DNA of 64,000 bases, taken from positions 124,001 to 188,000 of the forward strand of contig JAGFBZ010002251.1 of NCBI GenBank assembly GCA_018398805.1. Reading direction: 5' to 3'. This document shows positions 1 through 11,540 of the stretch, in pieces. The stretch is from Hirundichthys speculiger (lineage: Eukaryota > Chordata > Actinopteri > Beloniformes > Exocoetidae). How positions within the stretch are numbered: position 1 is the stretch's first letter; every line of letters starts with the position of its first letter. Under the pieces are notes generated by a model. That model was not told the origin of the DNA. It was given only the letters and a program-made list of their open reading frames with translations, and searched no databases. The translations under genes were made by a program, and so were the position numbers.

Positions 1-200
1 TTTAAAACAAGCAGGAAGATGAAAGCTACAGTTACCCAGAGCCGGAGGAGCGGCCCAACTATTCAAATTCAAAATTCAAAACAATTCAAAATATTGAAAT
101 GGTGGGAAAAAAACATTTGCACCTTAAGGACATGTTTTTGTCTTATAATAAACACCATTTGGCAGCAAGTTTTTCCTCATATTTTTAATCTACTGTAAAG

Positions 201-581
201 CAGTGATTCCCAAAGTGTGGGCCGCGGCCCCCTGGTGGGCCGTCGTGGGACTGCAGGTGGGCCGTGAGAGGTCATTAAAATTAAACAAATGTGTTTTTAA
301 TCGATCTTTTTAAAATATGTTTTTAATTACTGTAAAATATTCATTACATGATTAAAAAAAACATTAAGAAGTAATAAAACAAACCAGTTAAGTGTTATTC
401 TACCGTCATCTTAACTTAATATGACAAGTGTCACCTTATTTGTTGACCCCTCACATTAATATCGGATCATGGTTCCTGGTCCTGTATGTTGATCACAGTT
501 GTGATTAAAGGTTTCAGTGGGCTGCGGAGATTTTTCACATTTCAAACTGGGCCTTGGTGTTCTGAAGTTTGGGAATGGCTG
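201..581. mobile_element. hAT-type MITE, copy 1 of family A
   Basis: 381-bp element starting CAGTGATTCCCAAAGTGTGGG and ending with the imperfect inverse TTTGGGAATGGCTG. It is flanked by 8-bp duplications CTGTAAAG (193-200) and CTGTAGAG (582-589), one mismatch, as expected for hAT insertion. A related copy in inverse orientation is at 18301-18668. No coding capacity. Confidence 0.9.
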
Positions 582-2591
582 CTGTAGAGAGAAACTGAAA
601 CGGAAATGACAGTTTTACAGGCTGTTCCTTTAATGCTAATGTGAACCCTGAATTGGACCAATAGTTTTCGACAGTTAAAATTGATAAAATAATTGCTGTT
701 TGTGGAGGTGTAGTATATGGACAGTGGCAGTATTGTTTTTTTTAAATAAATGCACAAGTGTGAGTGATAGTGAGTTAGTGCTTTATTAACTCCTAAAACC
801 TTGGTTCTGTCAGGGAGAACTTAAAACACCGACAGTGGAGAACAAAAGAGCAGATGAAGACACTAAACAACCGCTCTGCTGATGACGGACGTGATGCTGA
901 TGATGATGTGAATCCTGATTGGAGCTGCTGCCCGCCCAGGTGATGACATCATTTCCATCTGGCACACTGTGTTCTCAGCCAGCGGTTTCCAGACGTGCAG
1001 TGATTTCATGATCGTTTTAATTCAGTGTATTCAGTGTATTCACCTTTGCCCCCCCCCCCACAGAGATTTCTCCAGATCCTCTGTCGTGAGCGTATCACCC
1101 AGATTTAAACACATTATAAAGTCAGGATAATGAGACATTCAAAGTCTTTCCAGTGTTACTTTAGATGGTTTTACATGGACGGATGAGGCTCTGCCTCTCT
1201 GAGATGATCTTTTTATACCCAATCATGTCCTTCACCTGTTGCCAGGTAATGACGTTACCTCCAAATTGTTCCTCTGAGTTCAGTTTTTTTTTAAGTACCT
1301 CTTAGTCTTCAGGCCTTTTGTTGAAAGAGCAACAAAAAGCTGGAGGAGTTTATAAAAAAATTTGATATGTTTTTTATGCTCTAATAATAAAATCAGGGTT
1401 TATGGGACTGGATTAAAACTGTTTTATTTGATATTTCCTTCTATTCACTGGCGTTCTGGTTGTTGCCAAGCAACGTCTCCTTGTATCGCTACTGTTCACT
1501 TTTACCTGACAAACATTTTGAATGGGGAGCATGTGACCACCTGGATGTTTGGGCGTCTTCCTCAGCTGGGAGTCGACTCCGGTCCAGATCTGGACCGGGA
1601 CCGGACGGTGGGATTATCACAGCTTTCTGTGGGCGACCCGGTTTCTCCCGGTGAAAAAAAAGAGTCTAAATAGTCACAAAGAAACCCAACAGATGTGAGT
1701 GAAACAGCTGATGGGACCAAAGGTGTCAGGAAAAATGAAAAGTAAATGACTCTGGAACGAGTGAAGGCCCAGTCAGCAGATCCAGGGGACGTTACGGGTC
1801 GAGTTTGGGAGGACACCGCCCCCTGCTGGTCGTATTGAATCAGCATGTAAAAGCATCCAGGAGGCCGAGTTTCTGACTTCCTTACCTCAGATCAGATTTA
1901 CCGGCTGATGGAGGATCAGCTGGCGGCCCGGCAGGCTCGGACCTGCGGCAGATGAGAGATTGGACATTCCAGCCCGGCAGATTAGCATCGGGCTGCCAGC
2001 GGCCCGGTATCCTGGTATGCAGCACGTGTCTGCTCGAGGAAACAAACGTGAACGACGGGACAAACCGTGATTTTACGGAGCTCAGACGGGGTCGGAGGTC
2101 GACTGGCGTGAGAGTTTAACGGCTTTCCAGCGGCGATATTAAACCAGAACCTGTGAGCCGAGAGCTTTGTGAGCCCGGCGGTAACCTTCATCAAAGAGAT
2201 AGAAGATAAGAGGAAGAGCGTGGCGAGGTTATGTAACGCTCTGCGTTATCTCAGTAAATCAGCCTCTGCGGTTTTAAATGTGAAGCTTTACGTGTTGCCT
2301 CGTCCAAGAGGTGTTTCTGATTAAAACAGAAACGCCGTCTAGTATCTTTGTGAGATTGTTTTTAGAGATGAACTGAAGGAGAAGAAACTGTATCAGAGTT
2401 TAAGAAGCAGTCGTTTTAATTCACACACAGTGAACATCAGGAATGTTGGTGGTTTCACTCACTTTTCTTATTAAAAGGGTATTTTTTTTATGAATAAAAT
2501 AACTTTTTCTGTGCCTGAGAGCTTATATTTAAGTATCTTAAGTGACTATCAACTCAAAAACTAAAAAAAAAACTGATTTCTTTCTCCCCAA
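582..2591. other. unassigned flank downstream of syn3
   Basis: About 2 kb between two hAT-type MITEs. Open frames of 64-103 codons overlap on both strands around 1360-1850 and show no family motif. A short C run lies near 1050. Nothing else recognised. Confidence 0.5.
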
Positions 2592-2877
2592 CAGGGCTTG
2601 ACGCTAACTTTTTTTTGCTCACCAGCCACTGTGGCTAGTGTTTTTCCTCAGTCGTTAGCCATTTAGTCTTTATGCTAGCCATAGTTTTGCTATCAGTTTT
2701 TTTTCTTCTTCACAATATTCTTGCATTTACATTTTAAATACAAACAATTGGTACAACTATTGTGATGTGTCATATCAAAGAATAAGTTACCAGCCAAAGT
2801 TGCTTGTGAGACAGAAGTCGTTACTAGCCAAATTTACCAACATTTGGCCGGTTGGCCGGTGTCAGTGTCAAACCCTG
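2592..2877. mobile_element. short hAT-type MITE with perfect TSD
   Basis: 286-bp element opening CAGGGCTTGACGCTAAC and closing GTCAGTGTCAAACCCTG. The 8-bp duplication CTCCCCAA is perfect on both sides (2584-2591, 2878-2885). CAGGG...CCCTG termini and 8-bp duplications fit hAT. Internal GCTAGCC/GGCTGG-like repeats; no open frame. Confidence 0.88.
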
Positions 2878-4074
2878 CTCCCCAAGTACTACAGCTGATT
2901 TTTTTATTTAAATCAGTTGATCTGTCTGTCACTTAAAATTGAATAAGTTAATAATAATTTTAAAAATTTAAGATTTTATTTGAAAAAGCTAAGACCAAAT
3001 TCTTCAATCAATTTTTTAAGTATAGATATCATCGACAAAAGATTCACTTTCACTTCTGGAAGACTTAAAGGCAGTTTTATCGTTGATTCTTAATTTATTC
3101 TGAAATAAATTTGGTATCTGGGGTTTAATGTCTTCAGGATGGAGATTAATCCAGGTTTCTGTCTGGAAACGAGCGTCTTTTTACTGGTTTTACTGATTTT
3201 TTACTGTGTGAGATTGCAGACAAACTTTACAGCACAAAGCTGTAGCACTGATTTCAAAAGAGGAGGCGGCTGGTGACCTTAACATCTGGTTTTAAGAGGT
3301 CTGTAGACCTGCTGATGGTTCATGGACGGCTGAAGATCGCAGCAGTTGTCCGGGACTTTCCCTCTTTAATCCTGTGGAAGCAGTGATGGGGGTACTTAGT
3401 GTTGCCCTCATGATTTTTCTTTTTTTTGGCTTCATTTTTGTTAAATATCTAATGGCGCAGTGAGGAAATGTATGTTGTTGTTTGTTTTAAAGCAGATCAA
3501 AATAACAGTTTCGATCATCTCATAACAGAACTTTTGATCATTTTAGGAACTATTATGAAGCTCTCAAACCCATCCAGGTCTGGTGTCAGCAGAGACCGAC
3601 GAAGCAACTTCTGAATCCCTGGACAGCCTGTGATCACTACAGCTGCAATTTTACTCCACTTCCTCACATATCAACTATAAATGAGGCTAATTCACACAAC
3701 TGGTTCAGCTTTGCACCTTTTACACAGAGAACATCACGACAGAGAAACCAAGAAAGTAGTGACGGAGGACGGAGAAAGAGAAAACGAGTTTGTGATCGAG
3801 CACATCTTCACAGAACCTTGTAGAGGTTGGAAATGGAGTTGATAACATTGTAGAAATCCAGGGATGTATCACTGACTGTCACTGAAAAACATCTGTATCT
3901 CTGCCTGTCACGCTGTCACGAAATGATACGTTGATATTTAGTCTTATTATTTTACCTGCTCGGTAGTTTTCACCTTACATCTATTTTCCAGCTTGTTTAA
4001 ACACATTCACATGTAGAAGGGTTAGGGTTTCTGAGTTTCTCCAGCCCAGCAGTTGGCGCTAACGCACCTAGTTT

Positions 4075-4335
4075 GCCTGCCAATTTAACAAATTTGTTGC
4101 TATATTTTGCAAATATTCAGACCTCACTAGTGACCGTTTTAAGAAAAAAGCTACTAGCATCAAATCTAGAGACCTTTTCTGATCTTGTTGGAGACTTTTG
4201 GAGCCTTTGAGGTGAAAACACACGTCATCACTCTTTTTAACGAGCAGCAGGTGCTGGTGGACCCCGCCCCCAAAACTCACAGGTGGTCCATCCTGCAGTA
4301 GACGGTCAGAGGACTCATCACACATGGCTTCATGT
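4075..4335. repeat. dispersed repeat, copy 1 of the GAGCAGCAGGTG family
   Basis: Shares its order of blocks with 52104-52690: TTGCTATATTTT-like start, ATATTCAGACC, TTGGAGACT, an ATCACTCT block, ACGAGCAGCAGGTG and a CCCCGCCCCC-like end. Copies are diverged. No transposon superfamily could be assigned. A 132-codon minus-strand frame over this area has no recognisable domain. Confidence 0.6.
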
Positions 4336-4506
4336 TTAAGTTTATAAAATAGTTTATAAAATAAAATAGCTGCACTTTCAGATGGCGCTGCTCTGTGAAG
4401 AATCCAGGTAGAACAACATTTTTTGTTAAGTTCCCATTTACGTCTTTTCATTGATTCAGTCATCAACCAAAATTTAATTATTGCGTCAAATACTGCTATT
4501 TAATAT

Positions 4507-4967
4507 GACAGAGTTTTAGGGCCAGACTGGGAAAAAAAATTGTGGACAATTATTATTTTTTCTTTCCCATTTCTCACTTAGAGAATAAAGTCGAAATGCA
4601 GTTTCCAGAATTAAACATCGGTGTAGTTGAACACCGGTACACCAGAACACCGGCTGAACAGGTGTAATTTCTGACACAATCTCTTTAAAGTATGAATACT
4701 TATTATAATACTGTGTCTATGTGCTCAAAGTGAAATAATTTCTTTGTTGCTAAAGCCCACTCTGACGTACAGGACATACGTCATTAACACTAGACATGTT
4801 TTGAAGGGTAAAGCTGGTTTGAATAAATCTTTAGGACGATTTTATTCTGGAAACTGCATTTCAACTTTATTCTTGACATTTTAACTTTATTCTCCAAATT
4901 AGGAATGAAAAAAAAAAATCATTGTCCACAATTTTTTTTCTCAGTGTGGCCTTAAAACTCCGCTGTA
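4507..4967. mobile_element. long-TIR DNA element with 9-bp duplication
   Basis: 461-bp element with inverted ends GAGTTTTAGGGCCAGACTGG and the inverse of CAGTGTGGCCTTAAAACTC. The inverted match continues inward through an AATAAAGTCGAAATGCAGTTTCCAGAA block and its inverse near 4840-4870. It is flanked by perfect 9-bp ATTTAATAT repeats (4498-4506, 4968-4976). A 9-bp duplication with long TIRs would fit Mutator-like elements; an 8-bp reading would fit hAT. Confidence 0.78.
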
Positions 4968-5257
4968 ATTTAATATAAATATGAATAATCCCTATTAATT
5001 AATAACAAAACCTCTCATTAATCGGATTAATTTTTTGAATCGTGTTCCACTACTTGTATTTACATCAAACTAACATGGTCCAAACTTGGATTTTTAACTT
5101 TTAAACTTCAGATTGAGCTTCACTGTTGCAGCTGGAGCAGGTTTTTTTTTTTTATATGCAAAGAGAGAATAAAGTTGGTTATAAGAAGAGAGTAGTAGGA
5201 CAACAAAATGAAAATGATCTGGATAAAGTTAGAGAATAAAAACATAACTCAGGCAGT

Positions 5258-5292
<35 letters not shown>
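5258..5292. repeat. (CT)n microsatellite
   Basis: About 17 uninterrupted CT dinucleotides. Confidence 0.95.
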
Positions 5293-5297
<5 letters not shown>

Positions 5298-5628
5298 GAT
5301 CATAAACAGGATTTTCAGTTTTTATTAATAAGGCGTGGAGGTAATTTAGTACCACGCACAGATGTATTTATGGCAGCTTGACAACACCAGCCGGAGGAGA
5401 GACTGTTTGAAGATACACATTCTCCAGTCCTTTTAAATTTAAAAACAAAAATAAAAAAAATCTTTTTGGAAAGCCAAAAGAAGAGTCTGTCATTACAGCT
5501 GTTTCTGAACTGACTGGAGGAAATCTGAGACACACAACTCCAACATCTGAATGCTCACTGGACTTAAACCTTTACAACTTTTTCTGTAGCTCTCCTTTTA
5601 TTTATTTTCGGGTGAGGATGGCATAGAA

Positions 5629-6501
5629 CAGTGGTTCTCAACTGGTGGGTCGGGACCCATAAGTGGGTCGCAGACCTGTTTTCAGTGGGTCGTGGGCCTT
5701 TGCCTGGGGAAGGAAATGGTAAAAAAAAAAATGTGTGTCATTCATCCTCCTCAACAGTAGGTGGCGATAATGCCCTGTAATGCGAGTTGACACCCGCCAG
5801 TTTACACCATAGAAGAAGACCTGCAGAGTTTGTTTCCAGATGTTGAGCAGGTGAAACACAGATACAACAAAGAATATATGAGATATGGATTTTCTTATCT
5901 TGATGACAAAGGTCAGTGATGGTTATTCAGATAAAACTATATATTTTGAGTTCTTTTTGAAACTACTGCTCAGTGGTTGCACTGTTTTATTTCATGTTTG
6001 TGCATAAAAGCACTGTTGAGTCTTAAAAATGGCTGTTACTGAAATGTTCTGATTGTTATGTCAGCTTTATGATTAATGCTTAAATAAGTGACTAGTTTTA
6101 ATAGGAAATTGTTATATATTCAGGAAGTGGATACTCAGCAAATGCTACATATTTGAGTTATATTTGAAACTACTGCTCAGTGGTTGCACTTTTTTATTTC
6201 ATGTTTGTGCATGTTGAGTCTGTTAAAAAAGGCTGAAGTTACTGAAGTGAAGTGTTTTGGATTTAATTAAAATGCAGCTAATTGAGCATCAAAGGGAATA
6301 TTTCCCACTTGAAGTCATTTTGGTTCACCAATAAACTTATTTTTTTGTGTTGGCGTTCTGTGATATTCTATTCTACTATCTCTGATTCAAACTGCACGAT
6401 CTTTTCCTTTAATAAATTTGAGAAGTTGGGAATTTTCCTTGATTTGAGTGGCAGCTTGTCATTAATGGTGATGGTGGGTCCAGACCAGTTGAGAACCACT
6501 G
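5629..6501. mobile_element. hAT element with CAGTGGTTCTCAACTGG termini
   Basis: 873-bp element with clean 17-bp inverted ends (CAGTGGTTCTCAACTGG and its inverse) and 8-bp duplications GCATAGAA and GCATAGAG (5621-5628, 6502-6509; one mismatch). Internally a segment of about 65 bp (5944-6010) is repeated 207 bp later (6152-6215). The 136-codon frame at 6282-6692 runs out past the element end and is not a gene. Confidence 0.92.
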
Positions 6502-8413
6502 GCATAGAGAACCCACAGGATTTTCAAAATAAAGCGCCGCGACTGGGATACGATGTTTGCATCGACATCACGTTAACCTGCATGGAAACAGTCCAGAGGG
6601 TTTTTAGAAGCCATTTGACCCACGTACGAGGAGAGACTCAGTTTAGAAGAAACCAAAAAGCTGATTTATTTGACACCACGCATCCTTTTTAAAAGTATAT
6701 TTCTGGTAGGAGCAGTTGCGGCTCAGTTCTCACACCATCTCAAACCCTTTCGGGTAAAACCTTTCGAGCAAAACCGCTGCAGAACTGGACCGCGGTGCTC
6801 CAGTAGGCTCCAGTCTCATGACCTCTGTGCAGCTCCTGGTATTTGTACCGTAGTCATGGAAACACTCCCACTGGTACCATTTATGATTTGAACCCCAACA
6901 CTGATTTGGGCCGGGATGGTAAATGTGGCCCTCCACAGACCACAGACATAGTTTTAGTAACTGATTTAGACCTTCCAGCTGTTTATGAGCATTATTTTAC
7001 TGTGGGAACTGCTGGAAACCAAAATAAGAGCTCTGACAGTGGAGGGGATTAACCTTGAAGTACCAGTTAATACCGCTCCATGTCTACCGTCTGATGAAAC
7101 AAACTTGTTGAATTTCCTGCTTCTTTTTTTGCTGCTTAAAAGTGGAAAACAAATCAAATAGAGCAGCGTTGAAATGGACAATGAGTTTGGCGGCTCCATC
7201 CAGACGTCTGCGTCAGAAACAGATGACGGCGTTTTAAAGTCCGTACTTGAGCGCGTGCAGCGGGACATTAGCGGGTGAATGTGCTTCGTATTATCTCTAA
7301 TTTCAAAACTTGACGTGATGTTGGCAGCAGATGAAAGGTTCGCCTTCCTGCAGCGCCGCGCTGCCAGTCAGCTTTTAACACCCCGAGCTTCATGCCAAGA
7401 AGAATAAAATAGGCTACTAATCCAAGATGAAGGGATTTTTAGGATTATCACCACATATTCTGAAAGTTGCGTTTTTCAGACGTGACCATAAATGGAGAAA
7501 AAGCTTCGCCGCGCCTGGCGGTCGGGGTCGGGGATGACTGACGGAGGCTGGAACGCATCACCGCTGGGTATAATAAAACCTGTTACCTTTAATAACATAA
7601 ATATTGAATTTCAGACAAAAAGAAACAAAAAGTACAGGAATAATAGTAATACTAATAAATTACAGAAACACGTGAGATGCATCAAGCCAGACATTAAGAT
7701 CACATGACCACCAAATTTACACACCTGAGGCACAAAAGAAGAGTTGGTTTTTCATGCCACATTTACACAAATATACAGAACATTAATACACTTTAAAACC
7801 ATACAACACCACCCACCATTCAGCAAGGGAGAAGGTACACAGTGGACTCAACAGTTGGCAAATAAACCCGTGCAGTGACGTTAGTTCTCTCAAGTACCAC
7901 GCTGAAAGTGGCCTTGGATTCGTTTGCAGTATTCGCTTCATTAAACGGCGAGTCTCTGCGGCTGCATATTAGTTGGGTGTGAGGTTACGTGTAACTCCAG
8001 CACACCCAGAACTGATCCGCGTGACACGAACAAGTTACGATCAAACCAAAGTAGCGGTATTGCCTTTTTCTCCAAATGAGCACAAGATTGATATGATGTG
8101 ATGAGTCACGAAGTTTCGGTGCGTGAAAATGAATAAGCCAGGGCCGTAACGACATGCTAGGGGGACAAAAGAGTAGTGGGCCCAGGCTGGGCCCCCTGTT
8201 GGTGTTTTTATTTATCTGGCTGCCTAGCCTAGTCCTTTAAATGAAAAGAATGTAAAATAAATGTAGACCAAAATGATCGACTATATTTACTACAATATTC
8301 ACTGGAGTTGCTGGATCCACTATAGATTTCAACCCTTCAAGAAAGGACCAAAATTTACTTAAAACTCACTTAATCTTAATGCAGTGGTGGTAAATTGTTG
8401 TACAGAGATTTAA
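6502..8413. other. unassigned flank
   Basis: About 1.9 kb after the 873-bp hAT element. It holds only short overlapping frames without motifs. Around 8140 the text GGCCGTAACGACATGCTAGGGGG resembles an hAT-type terminus in part, but no partner end or duplication was seen. Nothing else recognised. Confidence 0.45.
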
Positions 8414-8767
8414 AGCTACTCTATGTAGTGATACCATATCTGACCACATGGGGGCAGTAACACAAAAAAGTTCTTTTTTTTTTCTCATAGGGCAACATTC
8501 CCACACTTATACTATAACTGGATGATTAAATTAAAACATGGACTCAGTTTACCAGCTGATTCATTTTTTTTCAAAAATTCACTCTTTGAATAAGAGTTGC
8601 TCAATTTCATAAGTTAGCTACCACTGCTAACTGCTGGGCTGTTATATGAATGGTAACTCCATGTTGACGGGTTTCTGCTACATTATAGTTGAAAAACATC
8701 TTGGTTTTTACTTTGAACACAGTGATACTTCATTTGACTGATCAAATATAATGGGAGTGAATGGATA

Positions 8768-8820
8768 ACCCCAACCCTAACCCTAACCCTCACAGCTGTG
8801 GCTAAGCTAAGCTAAGCTAA
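8768..8820. repeat. short telomere-like run followed by GCTAA repeats
   Basis: Three CCCTAA-type units then ACAGCTGTGGCTAAGCTAA and further GCTAA units. The same junction sequence follows the long telomere-like tract at 11341. Confidence 0.75.
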
Positions 8821-9022
8821 GTGAATGGATACTTATAGAAAACAGTGAATAGAAATCACAACATCCTTTGTCAAACTTTTCTTTTCTGAGCGTTGATTTG
8901 TTCTGTTGATCATTCTAGATTAATTCTGTGTCCTGAAACAGCTGGATTATTGACCTGCAGCTGTAAAGAAAGTAAACAGACAGCCCTCTTTGCTGCAGTC
9001 AAGCTAAAATAAACTGTAGGAC

Positions 9023-9099
9023 CATCCATCCATCCATTATTTATGCCCGTTTAAATCTATGCAGGGTCATAAGGATCTGCTGGAGCCTATCCCAGCTAA
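9023..9099 (-). mobile_element. SINE/RTE 3'-end fragment, inverted
   Basis: Inverse of the segment that ends the SINE at 23252-23637: GGGATAGGCTCCAGCAGATC-like text, then a GGAT tail (here ATCC). Only the 3' end is present. Confidence 0.7.
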
Positions 9100-10289
9100 G
9101 TGTGGACCAAAAGATCTTTTTTTTAAAAATAATGTTTGTGTTTTATCATTTCTATTTAATTAGAGCTGGACTGAGAGAGCCATAATTTTGCTAATTTTTG
9201 CCCAGGCATACAACAAAATGTACCTTTAGTGGAACAGAAATCACAAGATGTACCAGATGGTCCTCCTTCATTAGCACAATATCGCTGGTGACGCTTTGAC
9301 GAATACAGCTGATCCATATGCCCCCCTGTGGCCAGACGTGGTAAAGCTACATAGAGTGTCTTTAATTAAAAATGCTTTTTAGTCGTCACATCATTTTACA
9401 ATGTGTTCGTTTTAAACACAAGGCACGTGGACTCCATCCTGCTACGTTTGAAGCTGCAGGACATCTAGATGGCAGTCCTCTGACTCACATCCGTCACTGC
9501 GTTACTGGTATTGTGGAGTGTGTTTTTCATACTGGTGGAGGGACGTTTTCTTCCCTTTTCACAAAGACTTCTCCGGTGCTACCGGTCCGTTTCCGGCTGA
9601 ACGTGAGGTAGCTGCAACCGAAATTTCCAATTATTTCCAATCGGATCCAATCGACATATTTCAGGTGTGTCGAACTAGAGAGACGTGAAGTTTTATTTGT
9701 TTCTCAACTGAAAAAAAAAAGGCAAAATAGGACTAAAATCATCTGACATCTGGCCGTTGAGTATCAGCTAATCTCAAACGTGAGCACACACACGACAACA
9801 ATCGGATTTCAGACTACACTTTAGTTGCAGCAGAACTGAGCAGAGTGACATCGAGGGTTGTTCTCCATCCTGGAGGAAGTAGTCCTAGGTGATGTGGTTT
9901 AAGCTGAATATCAGAACCAGCTACTGCTGAGGGTCTCAGGACAGGCCACAGTGATCAGAGTCCAGATGTTCATCAGTGATGTCACAGCATTATTGCATGG
10001 CACATAAGGGTGGGAGATCTTCATTGTTTCGTTATGGCTTATCACGCTGCAACGTTACATACTGAATATTAATAATAATGATAATACAATGAAGACAGGA
10101 CAATATGAGCTCAACCTTCAAGGGTTCTCACACAGAAATGTTAATTTGGTCCATTTTGACACAGTGCCGAGGTTTAAGAGATGATTGCAAAAAAAGTGCT
10201 CAAAGGCGAGATACTGCTGACTGCAGAGTCAGAACTTTGGCTTCAACAAACAATCCTCGGAGGCAGAGTTTTAACAGCCAGTGGCTGCA

Positions 10290-11345
10290 GAGGGCAGAAA
10301 CCCTAACCTTAACCCTAAACCCAACCCTAAACCTAACCCTAAACCTAAACCTTACCCTAAACCTAAACCTAACCCTAACCTAAACCAAACCTAACCTAAC
10401 CCTAACCCTAACCCTAAACCTAACCCTAACCCTAACCCTAACCCCAACTAACCCCAACCCTAACCAACCTAACCCAACCTAACCCAACCCTAACCCCCCT
10501 AACCCTAACCCTAACCCCAACCCTAACCCTAACCAACCCTAAAACCCTAACCCGAAACCAAACCCCAACCCCCAACCCCCCAACCCTAACCCAACCTAAC
10601 CCAAAACCCCAACCCTAACCCAACCAACCCTAACCCCAAACCCTAACCCTAACCCCAACCCAACCCAACCCTAACCCTAAACCCAACCCTAACCCTAACC
10701 CTAACCAACCTAACCCTAACCCCAACCCGAAACCCGAAACCCTAACCCAACCTAACCTAACCGAACCCAAACCCAAAAAAACCGAACCCCAACCCGAACC
10801 CTAACCACAACCCTAACCCTAACCCTAAACCCCCAACCCTAACCCCAACCCTAAAAAACCAACCTAACCCCCCAAAAACCCTAACCCCCTAAACCTAAAC
10901 CTAAACCCTAAACCCTAACCCCAACCCAACCCAACCCTAACCCTAACCAAACCCTAACCCCAACCCGAAACCTAACCCCTAACCCCAACCCCCAACCTAA
11001 CCCTAACCCTAACCCTAACCCTAAAACCTAACCCACCCTAACCCCAACCCCAACCCTAAACCTAACCCCTAACCCAACCCCTAAACCTAACCCTAAAACG
11101 AACCCTGAACCTAAACCTAAACCTAAACCTAAACCCAACCCTAAACCTAACCCTAAACCTAACCCTAACCCTAACCCTAAACCTAACCCCAACCCTAACC
11201 CCAACCCCAACCCCAACCCTAAACCTAACCCTAATCCCAACCATAAACCTAAACCTAACCCTAAACCTAACCCTGAACCTAAACCCTAAACCCTAAACCC
11301 TAACCCTAACCCCAACTCCAACCTTAACCCTAAACCTAACCCTTA
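10290..11345. repeat. degenerate interstitial telomere-like tract
   Basis: About 1.05 kb of mixed CCCTAA, CCTAAA, CCCCAA and CCAAC units on the plus strand, i.e. decayed (TTAGGG)n. The Leu/Gly-repeat open frames across it on the minus strand are artefacts. It lies about 3 kb downstream of the syn3 stop codon. Confidence 0.92.
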
Positions 11346-11479
11346 CAGCTGTGGCTAAGCTAAACACCACAGAGGGAACAGATACCGGCCAACGCTGTCT
11401 CAAAGAGGTTTGAGGGACAGTCGTGAATATAAACCACTTTGAGCTTTGTTCTGGGACACAAAGGACTCCTCATTTTAAT

Positions 11480-11540
11480 CATTGTAACAGATGCTACACA
11501 AATAAAATTGAATTAATTGAATTGAACTGAATTGAATGCA
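11480..11540 (+). mobile_element. possible LINE 3' tail (AAATAAAATTGAATT repeats)
   Basis: GCTACACAAATAAAATTGAATT followed by repeated TTGAA units resembles the 3' tail of L2-type fish LINEs. Upstream sequence is too diverged to assign. Confidence 0.35.

Larger units (their letters stand above)
8414..9361. mobile_element. TTAA-flanked DNA element (Kolobok-like)
   Basis: 948-bp element bounded by TTAA on both sides (8410-8413, 9362-9365), with inverted arms of about 50 bp built on CACTCTATGTAG...TGGCCACAGGGGGGCA. TTAA targets with AG...CT ends suggest a Kolobok or piggyBac-like non-autonomous family. It carries a short telomere-like run (8771-8790) and an inverted SINE/RTE 3' tail (9023-9099). 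Confidence 0.78.

Noticed and set aside
6282..6692. 136-codon plus-strand frame
   Set aside because: It starts inside an hAT element and runs past its end into unrelated flank; no transposase motif.
11028..11244. Leu/Gly- and Val/Arg-repeat open frames
   Set aside because: They are translations of the telomere-like repeat.
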